NCBI RefSeq assembly: GCF_017355185.1
Contig: NZ_JADILJ010000035.1
Span: 1-40,925 of the forward strand
Direction of reading: 5' to 3'
Origin: Rathayibacter sp. SD072
GTDB lineage: Bacteria > Actinomycetota > Actinomycetes > Actinomycetales > Microbacteriaceae
Length of the DNA: 40,925 bases
In this document: one piece after another, positions 26,076-34,929 of the stretch
How the letters are laid out: the number at the start of each line of letters is the position of its first letter
Position numbering within the stretch: the first letter of the stretch is position 1
Made by a program: the position numbers and the translations under genes
The notes under the pieces: generated by a model
Databases searched by the model: none
Seen by the model: the letters and a program-made list of their open reading frames with translations, nothing else
Told to the model about the DNA's origin: nothing

Positions 26076-27718
26076 GAGACGGCCTCGGGCAGGGGCGGCA
26101 TGACGATCGGGCCGGTGAAGGCCTGCTCCCCCGCGTCGACGGGAGGCAGCGGGAGCGGCGAGGACTCGATGCGCTCGCCCCGGCGCCGGGGGATGGTCAA
26201 GCGGAAGCACGCACCGCGGTCCGGCATCGACCACACCTGCAGCCAGCCGTGGTGCAGGGCGGTGTCCTCCTGGGCGATCGACATGCCCAGCCCGGTGCCG
26301 CCGAGCGTGCGCTTGCGGGAGGGATCGGCGCGCCAGAAGCGGTCGAAGACGCGCACCACCTCCTCCGAGCTCATGCCGTGCCCGTAATCGCGGACGGCGA
26401 GCGCCACGGCCGTCGCGTTGCTGTCGACGGTGACCACGATCTCGCGGCCGTCGCCGTGCTCGATGGCGTTGCCGAGGAGGTTGCGGACGATGCGGCGGAT
26501 GCGGCGCGCGTCCATGTCGGCGTCGAAGTAGCCGCCGGGCGCGGAGAGGGTGAGCACCGACCCGTTCGCCTCCGCGATCCCGCGCATCCCGTCGATCTCG
26601 TCGCCGGCGAGGCGGACCAGGTTCACCGGCTCCAGCTCGAGCTCCGCCGATCCGGCGTCGTGCCGGGAGATCTCGAGCAGATCGGCGAGCAGGCTCTCGA
26701 AGCGGGCGATCTGCCCGTGCAGCAGCTCGACCGTGCGCTCGGCGACGGGCGGGAAGCCCTCGCGCTGGTCGTAGAGGACGTCGCCCGCGAGCTTCATCGT
26801 GGTCAGCGGGGTGCGCAGCTCGTGCGAGACGTCCGAGACGAAGCGCTGCTGCACGCGGCTGAGGGTCGCGAGCTCGCTGATCTGCTCCTGCAGGCTGTCG
26901 GCCATGCCGTTGAAGGAGCGGGCGAGCGTCGCGATCACGTCCTCGCCCTTCTCCGGGATCCGCACGTCGACGTCCCCCGCGGCCAGGCGCTGGCTGGTCT
27001 CGGCGGCGACGCGCACCGGGGCCACGACGATGCGCACGACGACCCAGCTGACGGCTCCGATGAGCAGGATCAGCAGGAGCCCGGCGACGTTCAGCACCTG
27101 CTGGACGAACTGGAGCGTGCGCTCGGCGTCGGCCAGCGAGTAGCCGATGTAGAGCTCGTACCGCCCGGCGGAGCTCGGCAGCTCGAGAGTCGAGCCGACG
27201 AGGATGCCGGGCTGCTCGTCGCCGTCGGCGTCGAGGGTCACCGACTGCCAGTACTGCCCCTCCGACCCCGCCTGCACGCGCTGGCGGAGCTCGTCGCTGA
27301 TGATGCCGTCCTGCAGCTCGCGGTTGTAGATGTCCTGCGGGGCGAGCGAGGACGCCTCCTGGTCGGGAGAGCGGACGATCGCGATGAGAGCGGAGGAGGA
27401 CGCGTCGCGGATGGCGGTGCGGACCGAGCTCATCACCTCCTCCATGTCCTGACGGGTGGAGACGGTGGCCGCGTCGAGGTAGCCCTGCGCCGCGCGGGTC
27501 GCCCGCGAGGTGTCGCCGGTGACCTGCGTGAGTCGCGACTGGAAGAGGTTGTCGCTGATGCTGTACGAGAGGTACGCGCCGGTCGATCCGATCGCGATCC
27601 CGCTGAGCAGCACGGTGATGGCGACGGCGCGGAACTGCAGCGAGCGCCGCCAGACGCGGAGCACCCGACCGGGCCAGCGCCGGACGCCGGCCGTGGGGAA
27701 GCGGCGCGCGGACGACAC
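26072..27718 (-). CDS. mtrB: Sensor histidine kinase MtrB
   Basis: Protein of 548 aa from the GTG at 27718. The first membrane helix is near 30-52 (RAVAITVLLSGIAIGSTGAYLSY). An extracellular domain follows, and a second helix (VLNVAGLLLILLIGAVSWVVV) leads into a HAMP domain (VAAETSQRLAAGDVDVRIP). The dimerisation box FVSDVSHELRTPLTTMKL has phosphoacceptor His299. ATPase motifs are VRNLLGNAIEHG, VRDYGHGM, VFDRFWRADPSR and GGTGLGMSIA. It controls cell-wall and division genes through MtrA. It starts 2 nt after the mtrA stop and overlaps lpqB. The frame stays open far upstream through mtrA, but this is coincidental. Confidence 0.96.
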   Translation of the reverse strand: MSSARRFPTAGVRRWPGRVLRVWRRSLQFRAVAITVLLSGIAIGSTGAYLSYSISDNLFQSRLTQVTGDTSRATRAAQGYLDAATVSTRQDMEEVMSSVRTAIRDASSSALIAIVRSPDQEASSLAPQDIYNRELQDGIISDELRQRVQAGSEGQYWQSVTLDADGDEQPGILVGSTLELPSSAGRYELYIGYSLADAERTLQFVQQVLNVAGLLLILLIGAVSWVVVRIVVAPVRVAAETSQRLAAGDVDVRIPEKGEDVIATLARSFNGMADSLQEQISELATLSRVQQRFVSDVSHELRTPLTTMKLAGDVLYDQREGFPPVAERTVELLHGQIARFESLLADLLEISRHDAGSAELELEPVNLVRLAGDEIDGMRGIAEANGSVLTLSAPGGYFDADMDARRIRRIVRNLLGNAIEHGDGREIVVTVDSNATAVALAVRDYGHGMSSEEVVRVFDRFWRADPSRKRTLGGTGLGMSIAQEDTALHHGWLQVWSMPDRGACFRLTIPRRRGERIESSPLPLPPVDAGEQAFTGPIVMPPLPEAVS

Positions 27719-27720
27719 GG

Positions 27721-28407
27721 TCAGCCGGGGACGACGGCGCCCGCGCGGTAGCCCACGCCGCGCACGGTCATCACGATGCGGGGGTCGTCCGGGTCCTTCT
27801 CGACCTTGGCGCGCAAGCGCTGGACGTGGACGTTCACCAACCGGGTGTCGGCCTTGTAGTGGTAGCCCCAGACCTGCTCGAGCAGCATCTCCCGCGTGAA
27901 CACCTGCTGCGGCTTCGAGGCGAGCGCGAGGAGCAGGTCGAACTCGAGCGGGGTGAGGCCGATGCGGGTGTCGCCGCGGCGCACCTCGTGCCCGGCGACG
28001 TCGAGGCTGAGGTCGCCGACCTGCAGCACGGCGTTGGCGGCGACCTGCGCGGGGCGCAGCCGGGTCTTGATCCGCGCGACGAGCTCCTTGGGATCGAAGG
28101 GCTTCACCATGTAGTCGTCGGCGCCCGACTCGAGCCCCTGCACGACGTCGGAGGTGTCGGACTTCGCCGTGAGCATGATGATGGGGACGCCCGACTCGGC
28201 GCGCACCTCGCGGCACACCTCGATGCCGTCCATCCCGGGAAGCATCAGGTCGAGCAGGAGGAGATCGGGGCGGGACCTGCGGAAGGCCTCGAGAGCACCC
28301 GAGCCGTCGGCGCAGAACGAGACGTCGTAGTCCTCGGCCCGCAGGACGATGCCGATCATCTCGGCGAGGGCCGCGTCGTCGTCGACCACCAGAATGCGCG
28401 CGCTCAT
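27721..28407 (-). CDS. mtrA: Response regulator MtrA
   Basis: Protein of 228 aa of the OmpR/PhoB class. Receiver domain: acidic pocket VVDDD (8-12 region), phosphoacceptor Asp53 (LLLDLMLPGMDG), Thr80 and Lys102 (VKPFDPKEL). The winged-helix DNA-binding domain (about 130-226) has LTPLEFDLLLALASKPQQVF and TRLVNVHVQRLRAKVE. Length and sequence match mycobacterial and corynebacterial MtrA closely. Start ATG at 28407 with GAGGAAG about 10 nt upstream. It is the first gene of mtrA-mtrB-lpqB and is divergent from a membrane-protein operon. Confidence 0.97.
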   Translation of the reverse strand: MSARILVVDDDAALAEMIGIVLRAEDYDVSFCADGSGALEAFRRSRPDLLLLDLMLPGMDGIEVCREVRAESGVPIIMLTAKSDTSDVVQGLESGADDYMVKPFDPKELVARIKTRLRPAQVAANAVLQVGDLSLDVAGHEVRRGDTRIGLTPLEFDLLLALASKPQQVFTREMLLEQVWGYHYKADTRLVNVHVQRLRAKVEKDPDDPRIVMTVRGVGYRAGAVVPG

Positions 28408-28466
28408 GAGCCTGTCTTCCTCGTTCCTCCCGCGCCGGCCCCCCTGGGCGCGCGCGGATGTGCTCC

Positions 28467-28472
28467 AGGCTA
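28467..28472 (-). promoter_or_regulatory. Putative -10 element of mtrAB-lpqB
   Basis: Minus-strand TAGCCT about 60 nt before the mtrA ATG. A leader of about 55 nt would contain the Shine-Dalgarno. No clear -35 is seen. Confidence 0.3.
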
Positions 28473-28543
28473 ACCGAGTCCGCTCGACGTTCGGCGGGAC
28501 GCGGGAGAGGAGCCTCGGACACGCCTGTGCCAGCATGGGAGCG

Positions 28544-29752
28544 ATGACCGACGCAGCTCACTGGCCGCCGCCCTCCGGGCCCTCGGACGAGGCGGGCGCG
28601 CAGGACCGCCCGCCCGTCGGAGCCGACGCGCCGCGCCCTCCCGCTCCCGTCGCCCCGAGCGCCTGGTCGCCCTCGAGCCCCTGGCACTCCAGCGCGCCCA
28701 CGGTCGCTGCGAGCGGGTGGACGCCGCCCCCGCGCCCCGGTCTGGTACCGCTGCGCCCCCTCGGCTTCGGCACGCTGCTCGGCGCTCCGTTCCAGGTGCT
28801 GCGCCGCAGCCCCCGGACGACCCTCGGACCGGCCCTGCTGATCCAGGGGGTCGGCTCGGTGCTCGCCCTCGTGATCTACGGAATCGTCGCCGTCCTCGCC
28901 CTCGGCCGCATCGACCAGGCGGAAGCGGCCGACCGCGACGCCGTGGGTGCGGGCTCGATCGCGATCGTGATCCTCGCCGCCCTCATCCCCCTGGGCGTCT
29001 CGCTCGCCACCGGCGCCCTGGTGCAGGGCCTCGTGGTGCTCGAGGTCTCGCGGGCGGTGCTCGGAGAGAGGCCGACGCTCAGGCAGCTCCTCGCCCGGCT
29101 CCGCGGTCGCTTCTGGGCGCTGGTAGGCTGGACGGTCCTCCAGGGCATCGGGCTCTCCCTGCTCGTCCTCGTCGCCGTGGCCGTCGCGGTCCCCCTCTTC
29201 GTCGTGGGCGCGCAGGACGCGGGTGCGGGCGCGATCGTCGGCGGCGTCCTCGTGCTGCTCGTCGCAGCGGCATCGGCGACGGCGCTGGGCGCCTGGATCG
29301 GGACGAAGCTCGCCCTCGTGCCGAGCCTCCTGGTCGTCGAGCGCCAGACGCTCCGCCGTGCCGTGGCGCGCTCGTGGGCGCTGGTCGCCGGCGGGTTCTG
29401 GCGCACCTTCGGCGCCCTGGCCCTGATGCTCGTCATCGTGCAGGTCGCGGGACAGGTCGTCGCCACTCCCCTGAGCCTGCTCGTGCCGATCGGCGGTGCT
29501 CTGATCGCGCCGACCGATCCGGAGGCGCAGATCGCCGCCTCGCTGGTCGTCACCCTGCTCTCGCTGGCCGTCGGACTCGTGATCGGCGCGGTCGGCACGG
29601 TCCTGCAGGCCGCCGTCACCGGACTCGCCTACCTCGACCGCCGGATGCGCCGCGAGGGCTTCGACCTCGTCCTCCTGCGGCACGTCGAGGACCGCGCGGC
29701 GGGCCTGGACTCCCCCGATCCGTTCCCGGCGCCGGAGCGGACGCCGCGGTGA
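28544..29752 (+). CDS. Polytopic membrane protein (glycerophosphodiesterase membrane-domain-like; Rv3689-like)
   Basis: About 402 aa. The first 70 residues are rich in proline and tryptophan repeats (WPPP, WSPSSPWHS, WTPPPRP). Then PLRPLGFGTLLGAPFQVLRRSP leads into six or so hydrophobic segments, including LVIYGIVAVLALG, IAIVILAALIPLGVSLATGALVQGLVVLEV, LSLLVLVAVAVAVPLFVVG and LLSLAVGLVIGAVGTVLQA. Proteins like this open the DUF4129-DUF4350-MoxR-DUF58 operon in actinobacteria. No catalytic residues of a phosphodiesterase are visible, so enzymatic activity is doubtful. The ATG at 28544 is chosen (GGGAG just upstream); an in-frame ATG at 28535 is possible. The stop overlaps the next start (GTGA). 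Confidence 0.8.
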   Translation: MTDAAHWPPPSGPSDEAGAQDRPPVGADAPRPPAPVAPSAWSPSSPWHSSAPTVAASGWTPPPRPGLVPLRPLGFGTLLGAPFQVLRRSPRTTLGPALLIQGVGSVLALVIYGIVAVLALGRIDQAEAADRDAVGAGSIAIVILAALIPLGVSLATGALVQGLVVLEVSRAVLGERPTLRQLLARLRGRFWALVGWTVLQGIGLSLLVLVAVAVAVPLFVVGAQDAGAGAIVGGVLVLLVAAASATALGAWIGTKLALVPSLLVVERQTLRRAVARSWALVAGGFWRTFGALALMLVIVQVAGQVVATPLSLLVPIGGALIAPTDPEAQIAASLVVTLLSLAVGLVIGAVGTVLQAAVTGLAYLDRRMRREGFDLVLLRHVEDRAAGLDSPDPFPAPERTPR

Positions 29753-30417
29753 TCCGCGCCCTGCCCCCCGCGACCGCACTGGACCCCGACGCCGAGGAGG
29801 CCCGGCGCCTCCTGCTCGAGGAGCTCGCCGACCCGCGCTACCGGGCGGCGGAGCCGAGCTGGTTCGACCGGGCGGTGCAGGCCGTCCGCGACTGGTTCTC
29901 GTCCCTCACCGTGCCGACGGACGGCCCGGCCGTCCCGATCGCCGCGGTGATCGGGGTCCTCGTCGTCGTCGCGCTCGTCGTCACCGCGCTGCTGATCGCG
30001 GGTCGGCCGAGCCTGCGCCGCCGCAGCGCGCTCCGCGGGTCGGTGCTGGCCGCGGACGACGGGCGCTCGTCGGCCGACCTCCGGGCGCTCGCCGAGGCCG
30101 CCGCGGCGCGCGGGGACTGGAGCGAGGCCGTGATCGAGCGGTTCCGCGCGCTGGTCCGCTCCCTCGACGAGCGGACGCTGGTCCGCGCCTCCCCGGGCAC
30201 GACCGCGCACGGCTTCGCCCGCCGCGCCCAGGCCGTGTTCCCCGGATCGGCCGCCGATCTCGGGCGCACCGCCGACGACTTCGACGCAGTGCGGTACCTC
30301 GACCGACCGGGCGGACCCGAGGAGTACTCCCGCGTCCGCGCACTCGACGACGCACTCGCGGTCGCGGACCCGACGCTCCCGCTCTCCGCGGATCCGCTCA
30401 CCGGGGCCTCCCGATGA
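29749..30417 (+). CDS. DUF4129 domain protein
   Basis: Protein of 222 aa from the GTG at 29749. The N-terminal soluble segment EARRLLLEELADPRYRAAEPSWFDRAVQAVRDWF is at about 16-50. One membrane helix follows at about 62-85 (IAAVIGVLVVVALVVTALLIAG). The DUF4129 part (about 110-220) has WSEAVIERFRALVRSLDERTLV, PGTTAHGFARRA and DDFDAVRYLDRPG. The family occurs with MoxR, DUF58 and transglutaminase-like genes; its function is not established. It overlaps both neighbours by 4 nt (GTGA and ATGA), so it is a translationally coupled operon member. Confidence 0.88.
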   Translation: MIRALPPATALDPDAEEARRLLLEELADPRYRAAEPSWFDRAVQAVRDWFSSLTVPTDGPAVPIAAVIGVLVVVALVVTALLIAGRPSLRRRSALRGSVLAADDGRSSADLRALAEAAAARGDWSEAVIERFRALVRSLDERTLVRASPGTTAHGFARRAQAVFPGSAADLGRTADDFDAVRYLDRPGGPEEYSRVRALDDALAVADPTLPLSADPLTGASR

Positions 30418-31628
30418 CGGCGGCGACCGATGCCGTCTCCACCCCGACCCTCGGGGCGCTGCTGCGCCGTGGGCGCGTGTGGGCGGCGCTCCTCGCGCTC
30501 GTCGCCGTGGGCACCGTGCTGCTGACCGTCGCCACGGGGGCGCCGGCGCTCGCGCCCGACCTCGACGTCGACAGCGCCGCCCCGGACGGGTCCCGCGCCG
30601 TCGCGCAGGTCCTGCGCGAGGAGGACGTCCCCGTCGAGCGCGCCGACGACCTCGACACGGCGCTCGGGGCCGCGGACTCCGGCGCGGTGCTCCTGGTCGA
30701 CGACGCCGACGCCGTGCTCGACGAGCAGCAGTACGCCGACCTCGAGGACGCCTTCGGCTCGATCGTGCTCGTCCGCCCGACCGCCACCGCGCTCGACGCC
30801 CTGCTCCCCGGGGTGGCGTCCGCGGGCGTCCCGCTCGCGGAGGGGTCGCTCGACGCCGACTGCGCCGTCCGGGCCGCCGCACGCGCGGGAGCGATCCCTG
30901 CGGGCGGTCGGGCCTACCGCATCGTCGAGGGCGGGGCGACGGGCTGCTTCCCCACCGGGGACGACGCCTTCGCACTCGTCACGGGCACGAGCCCCGCAGG
31001 CGCGGACGTCGCGGTCCTCGGCGACGCCGACGTGCTCCGCAACGGGACGATCGACGAGCAGGGGCGCGCCGCCCTCGCCCTGAATCTGCTCGGCGGCGAG
31101 GAGCGCCTCGTCTGGTACCGCGTCGGGTTCGACGACCTGCGCGGCGAGGGCGCCGTCGATCCGGCCGATCTCGCTCCCGGCTGGGTCACGCCCGCGATCC
31201 TCCTGCTGCTGGCCGTCGGAGTGGCCTCGGCCGTCTGGCGCGGCCGCCGCTTCGGTCCGCTCGCCGTCGAGCCGCTGCCCGTCGTCGTGCACGCGAGCGA
31301 GACCGCCCGCGGCCGCGCGCGCCTCTACGCGCGAGGGAGCACCCGCGTCCGGGCCCTCGACGCGCTGCGCATCGGCACGCTCCGCCGCCTCGCCTCGATG
31401 CTCGGTCTGTCCACCGCCGCCGGGGTCGACGAGATCGTGAGCGGCACGGCCGGACTGCTCGGCGGCGACCCGATCGCCCTGCGCCGGCTCCTCGTCGAGG
31501 ACGAGCCCGCCGACGACGCGTCGCTCGTGCGCGCATCCGACGACCTCCTCCGCCTCGAGAGCGCCGTCCGCGCCGCCCTCGCCCCGACTCCGCACCCCGT
31601 CCGACGACAGGAAGGCACGCTCCGATGA
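30414..31628 (+). CDS. DUF4350 domain membrane protein
   Basis: Protein of 404 aa. There is one N-terminal helix (VWAALLALVAVGTVLLTVA). An external DUF4350 domain (about 45-250) follows, with PDGSRAVAQVLREEDVPVERADDL and the end motif VAVLGDADVLRNGTIDEQGRAALALNLLGG, which resembles a glutamine-amidotransferase-like fold. A second helix (WVTPAILLLLAVGVASAVW) leads to a cytoplasmic tail with ARLYARGSTRVRALDALRIGTLRRLA. Rv3691 of M. tuberculosis is the likely counterpart. It is coupled to both neighbours by ATGA overlaps. Function unknown; topology suggests a scaffold for the MoxR/DUF58 pair. Confidence 0.88.
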   Translation: MTAATDAVSTPTLGALLRRGRVWAALLALVAVGTVLLTVATGAPALAPDLDVDSAAPDGSRAVAQVLREEDVPVERADDLDTALGAADSGAVLLVDDADAVLDEQQYADLEDAFGSIVLVRPTATALDALLPGVASAGVPLAEGSLDADCAVRAAARAGAIPAGGRAYRIVEGGATGCFPTGDDAFALVTGTSPAGADVAVLGDADVLRNGTIDEQGRAALALNLLGGEERLVWYRVGFDDLRGEGAVDPADLAPGWVTPAILLLLAVGVASAVWRGRRFGPLAVEPLPVVVHASETARGRARLYARGSTRVRALDALRIGTLRRLASMLGLSTAAGVDEIVSGTAGLLGGDPIALRRLLVEDEPADDASLVRASDDLLRLESAVRAALAPTPHPVRRQEGTLR

Positions 31629-32605
31629 CCGACTCCCCCCTCCCGCCGATCGCCGAGGACGGGCTGCGCGCAGAGCTCGACCGCGTCCGCACCGAGGTCG
31701 GCCGCGCCGTCGTCGGGCAGGACGGCGCGGTCTCCGGCCTCCTCATCGCCCTCCTCGCCGGCGGGCACGTCCTGCTCGAGGGCGTCCCCGGAGTCGCGAA
31801 AACTCTCCTCGTGCGCGCCCTGTCGCTCTCGCTCGGGCTCGACACCCGCCGCGTGCAGTTCACCCCGGACCTCATGCCCGGCGACATCACCGGCTCGCTC
31901 GTCTACGACGCGTCCACCTCCGGCTTCTCCTTCCGGGAGGGCCCGGTCTTCACGAACCTGCTGCTCGCGGACGAGATCAACCGCACCCCGCCGAAGACCC
32001 AGGCGGCGCTGCTCGAGGCGATGGAGGAGCGGCAGGTCAGCGTCGACGGGCGCACCCTCGCCCTCCCCGATCCGTTCCTCGTGGCCGCCACGCAGAACCC
32101 GGTGGAGTACGAGGGCACCTACGCGCTCCCGGAGGCGCAGCTGGACCGCTTCCTCCTCAAGCTCGTGCTCGAGATCCCGCCGCGCGACATCGAGGTCGAG
32201 GTGCTGTCGCGCCACGCGGCCGGCTTCGATCCGCGCGATCTCCAGGCGGCGGGGGTGCACCCGGTGCTCGACGCGGGGCGGCTCCGGGCCGCTCAGGACT
32301 CCGTCCGCCGGGTCGGAGCCGGAGCCGACGTCCTCGGCTACATCGTCGACATCGCCCGCGCCACGCGCGAGAGCCCGAGCGTGAAGCTCGGCGCGAGCCC
32401 CCGCGGCTCGACGGCCCTGCTGGCCGCCTCGCGGGCGTGGGCCTGGCTGAACGGCTACGGCTCGATCACTCCAGACCACGTGCAGGCCATGGTCCTGCCC
32501 GTCCTGCGGCACCGCCTCCAGCTCCAGCCGGAGGCGGAGCTCGAGGGCGTCCGGACGGAGGCCGTCCTCGGCGGCGTCCTGCAGCAGGTCCGCGTCCCGG
32601 TCTGA
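31625..32605 (+). CDS. MoxR-family AAA+ ATPase
   Basis: Protein of 326 aa, the usual MoxR length. Walker A is GVPGVAKT (58-65 region). Walker B and sensor motifs are LLLADEINRTPPKTQAALLEAMEE and FLVAATQNPVEYEGTYALPEAQLDRF (a MoxR signature). The C-terminal lid carries SPRGSTALLAASRAWAWLNG. MoxR proteins act as chaperone-like ATPases that load cofactors or assemble complexes with DUF58/VWA partners, and the DUF58 gene follows by 3 nt. The Rv3692 (moxR2) neighbourhood has the same order. The client is unknown. Confidence 0.95.
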   Translation: MTDSPLPPIAEDGLRAELDRVRTEVGRAVVGQDGAVSGLLIALLAGGHVLLEGVPGVAKTLLVRALSLSLGLDTRRVQFTPDLMPGDITGSLVYDASTSGFSFREGPVFTNLLLADEINRTPPKTQAALLEAMEERQVSVDGRTLALPDPFLVAATQNPVEYEGTYALPEAQLDRFLLKLVLEIPPRDIEVEVLSRHAAGFDPRDLQAAGVHPVLDAGRLRAAQDSVRRVGAGADVLGYIVDIARATRESPSVKLGASPRGSTALLAASRAWAWLNGYGSITPDHVQAMVLPVLRHRLQLQPEAELEGVRTEAVLGGVLQQVRVPV

Positions 32606-32608
32606 TCC

Positions 32609-33916
32609 GTGCACCTCTCCGGACGCTCCGTCCTCGTCCTCCTCGTCGGCCTCGTCCCCGTCGTCCTGCTCGGCGGGCGGGCGCAGGTCGCCTTCGCCGT
32701 GCTCGCGCTCTGGCTGCTCGTCTGGGCCGTCCTCGTCGGCGTCGACCTGGCGGTCGCCGGCTCGCCACGCGCCGTCCGCCTCGAGCGCGTCGTGCCGGAC
32801 CGCGTCCGTCTCGGCGAGCGCGCGGAGGCGGAACTGCTGATCACGAGCACCGGGCGCCGCCGCGTCCGCGGAGTCGTCCGCGACGCGTGGGAGCCGTCGG
32901 CGGGGGCGCTGCGCACCCGCACGGCACTGGACCTCCCCTCCGGAGAGCGCCGAGCCGTCAGGACGGTGCTGGAGCCGCGTCGGCGCGGCGAGCGGCACGC
33001 CCTCCACGTGACGATCCGGTCGGACGGACCCCTGGGGCTCGCCGGGCGGCAGGCGACGCGGTCGGCTCCCGCGACGGTGCGGGTGCTCCCGCCGTTCCGC
33101 TCCCGCCGGCACCTGCCCTCCCGGCTCGCCCGGCTGCGCGAGCTGGAGGGCCGCACGAGCGTCATGATCCGAGGGCAGGGCACCGAGTTCGACAGCCTCC
33201 GGGAGTACGTCCGCGGCGACGACGTGCGCTCGCTCGACTGGCGGGCGACGGCGCGGCGCCGTGAGCCCGTCGTCCGCACCTGGCGCCCGGAACGGGACCG
33301 GCGCGTGGTCGTCGTCCTCGACACCGGGCGCACCTCCGCCGCCCGCATCGCGGACGAGCCCCGGCTGGACACGGCGATCGAGGCGGCTCTGCTGCTCTCG
33401 GCCCTCGCGGCGAGCGCGGGCGACCGGATCGACGTGCTCGCCTTCGACCGCGCCCGACGCGCCCGCGTCCACAGCGCCTCCGGGAGCGAGGTCCTCGGCC
33501 GGGTCGTCGACGCCCTCGCTCCGGTGCAGCCGCAGCTCGTCGAGACCGACTGGTCGGCCGTGCCTGCGCAGGTGCGGGCCCTCGTCCCGCAGCGCTCCCT
33601 GGTCGTCCTCCTCACCGCCCTCGACTCGGTCGGCGCCTCGGAGGGGCTGCTGGCGGTGCTCCCCCAGCTGACCCGCACGCACACGGTCGTCGTGGCGTGC
33701 TCGCTGGATCCCGAGCTCGTCGAGATGGCGGCCGACCGGAGCGACCGCGCGGCCGTCTACACCGCGGCAGCCGCGGAGCGCTCGCTCGGCGACGCGGACC
33801 GGCTGGCGGCGGCCGTGCGCCGGCTCGGCGGCGACGTCGTCCTCGCGACGCCCGAGAAGCTGCCGCCGGCCCTCGCCGACCGCTACATCGCCCTGAAGGC
33901 GGCCGGCCGGCTCTGA
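32609..33916 (+). CDS. DUF58 domain protein (VWA-like partner of MoxR)
   Basis: Protein of 435 aa from the GTG at 32609. Two hydrophobic helices sit at the N-terminus (VLVLLVGLVPVVLLGG, VAFAVLALWLLVWAVLVGV). An extracytoplasmic or cytoplasmic beta-rich region follows, then the DUF58 signature GTEFDSLREYVRGDDVRSLDWRATARR (about 185-215). A VWA-like fold comes next, with VVVLDTGRTSAA and LLSALAASAGDRIDVLAFD. The metal-site residues are only partly conserved. It probably works with the MoxR ATPase. Its TGA abuts the spoIIM-like stop on the other strand, the two stops making the 6-bp palindrome TGATCA (33914-33919). Confidence 0.93.
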   Translation: MHLSGRSVLVLLVGLVPVVLLGGRAQVAFAVLALWLLVWAVLVGVDLAVAGSPRAVRLERVVPDRVRLGERAEAELLITSTGRRRVRGVVRDAWEPSAGALRTRTALDLPSGERRAVRTVLEPRRRGERHALHVTIRSDGPLGLAGRQATRSAPATVRVLPPFRSRRHLPSRLARLRELEGRTSVMIRGQGTEFDSLREYVRGDDVRSLDWRATARRREPVVRTWRPERDRRVVVVLDTGRTSAARIADEPRLDTAIEAALLLSALAASAGDRIDVLAFDRARRARVHSASGSEVLGRVVDALAPVQPQLVETDWSAVPAQVRALVPQRSLVVLLTALDSVGASEGLLAVLPQLTRTHTVVVACSLDPELVEMAADRSDRAAVYTAAAAERSLGDADRLAAAVRRLGGDVVLATPEKLPPALADRYIALKAAGRL

Positions 33917-34912
33917 TCAGGCGTCGGCGATGCTGCGGGAGCCGCGCGCGAAGCGGTCGAGGTCGCCGGTCTCCCCCGCCCGGGCGGCCCGGCCGCCGAG
34001 CACGATCATGTAGGCGAGGAACGCGAGCAGCGCCACCGACCCGATCCCGATCTTCACGAACCACGGCCACGGCGCCGGCGTGACGAAGCCCTCGATGATC
34101 CCGGCGACGAACAGCACGAACACGAGCCCGAGCGCCACGGTGAACAGACTCCGGGCGTCCTCCGCGAGCGCCTGGCCGCGGGTGCGCGCTCCCGGCGCGA
34201 TCCAGGCCCAGAAGATCCGCAGTCCCGCCGCGGCCGCCACGAACACGGCCGTCAGCTCGAGCTGGCCGTGCGGGGCGATGTAGAGGAAGAACGTGTCGCC
34301 CTCGCCGTAGTGGAACATCACGGCGATCGAGGTGCCGAGGTTCTGCGCGTTCTGCAGAAGGATGTACGGCACGTAGACGCCGACGATGCCGAAGGCGACG
34401 CACTGCGCCGCGATCCAGGCGTTGTTGGTCCAGACCTGGCCGGCGAAGGACGCGGCCGGGTTCTCGGAGTAGTAGTCGACGAAGTCCTCCTGGGCGAAAC
34501 GCCGCAGCTGCTCGTCGTCGCCGAGCGAGGCGAGCAGGCGGGCGTCCCCCAGGATCCACACCGCGAACAGCGTCGCCACGAGCGCGGTGGCCAGGGCGAC
34601 GGCGAGCGTGAGCCAGCGGAGGCGGTGCAGCGCGGCGGGCAGCGTCACGACCGCGAATCGCGCGATCGCCGCGAGCGGCTCCTCCCCGGTGCCGGTGAGC
34701 CGGCCGCGCGCCCGCGAGAGCGAGACGGCGAGCCGGGCGCCGACGGCGGTCGATCCCGCCGTCGAGGCGATCGCGGCCAGATCGGCGGACGCCGACTGGT
34801 AGCGCTCGACGAGCTCGTCCGCCTCGTCGCCGGTGAGCCGGCGCTTGCGCGAGAGCTCGTCCAGGCGGCGCCACTGCGCGTCGCGCGCGGCCGAGAGAGC
34901 GTCGATGTCCAT
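33917..34912 (-). CDS. Stage II sporulation protein M-like membrane protein (Rv3694c-like)
   Basis: Protein of 331 aa with an N-terminal helical cytosolic region (about 1-95, DALSAARDAQWRRLDELSRKRRLTGDEADELV). Five or so membrane segments follow, including LTLAVALATALVATLFAVWIL, WIAAQCVAFGIVGVYVPYILL, FTVALGLVFVLFVAGIIEGFV and GSVALLAFLAYMIVL. The SpoIIM-family signature IAPHGQLELTAVFVAAAAGLRI is clear. The organism need not sporulate: this subfamily pairs with RDD, MoxR and DUF58 genes in many actinobacteria. No Shine-Dalgarno; TATCAT lies 8 nt before the ATG, suggesting leaderless transcription. It is divergent from RDD and convergent with DUF58. Confidence 0.92.
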   Translation of the reverse strand: MDIDALSAARDAQWRRLDELSRKRRLTGDEADELVERYQSASADLAAIASTAGSTAVGARLAVSLSRARGRLTGTGEEPLAAIARFAVVTLPAALHRLRWLTLAVALATALVATLFAVWILGDARLLASLGDDEQLRRFAQEDFVDYYSENPAASFAGQVWTNNAWIAAQCVAFGIVGVYVPYILLQNAQNLGTSIAVMFHYGEGDTFFLYIAPHGQLELTAVFVAAAAGLRIFWAWIAPGARTRGQALAEDARSLFTVALGLVFVLFVAGIIEGFVTPAPWPWFVKIGIGSVALLAFLAYMIVLGGRAARAGETGDLDRFARGSRSIADA

Positions 34913-34929
34913 CTGTTTAGATGATAGCC
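34913..34929. promoter_or_regulatory. Overlapping divergent promoters of spoIIM-like and RDD genes
   Basis: Only 17 nt separate the two ATGs. On the minus strand TATCAT (34926-34921) is 8 nt before the spoIIM-like ATG. On the plus strand TTAGAT/GATGAT (34917-34925) stands 5-7 nt before the ATG at 34930. The -10 elements share the same bases, so both mRNAs must be leaderless or nearly so, unless one gene is read from further away. Confidence 0.5.

Noticed and set aside
27719-29779. Apparent 1235-aa protein including mtrB
   Set aside because: The frame is open upstream through mtrA by chance; mtrA and mtrB are clear separate genes.
33917-34912. Endospore formation implied by a SpoIIM-like gene
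   Set aside because: This subfamily is common in non-sporulating actinobacteria beside MoxR/DUF58/RDD genes; no other sporulation gene is present.
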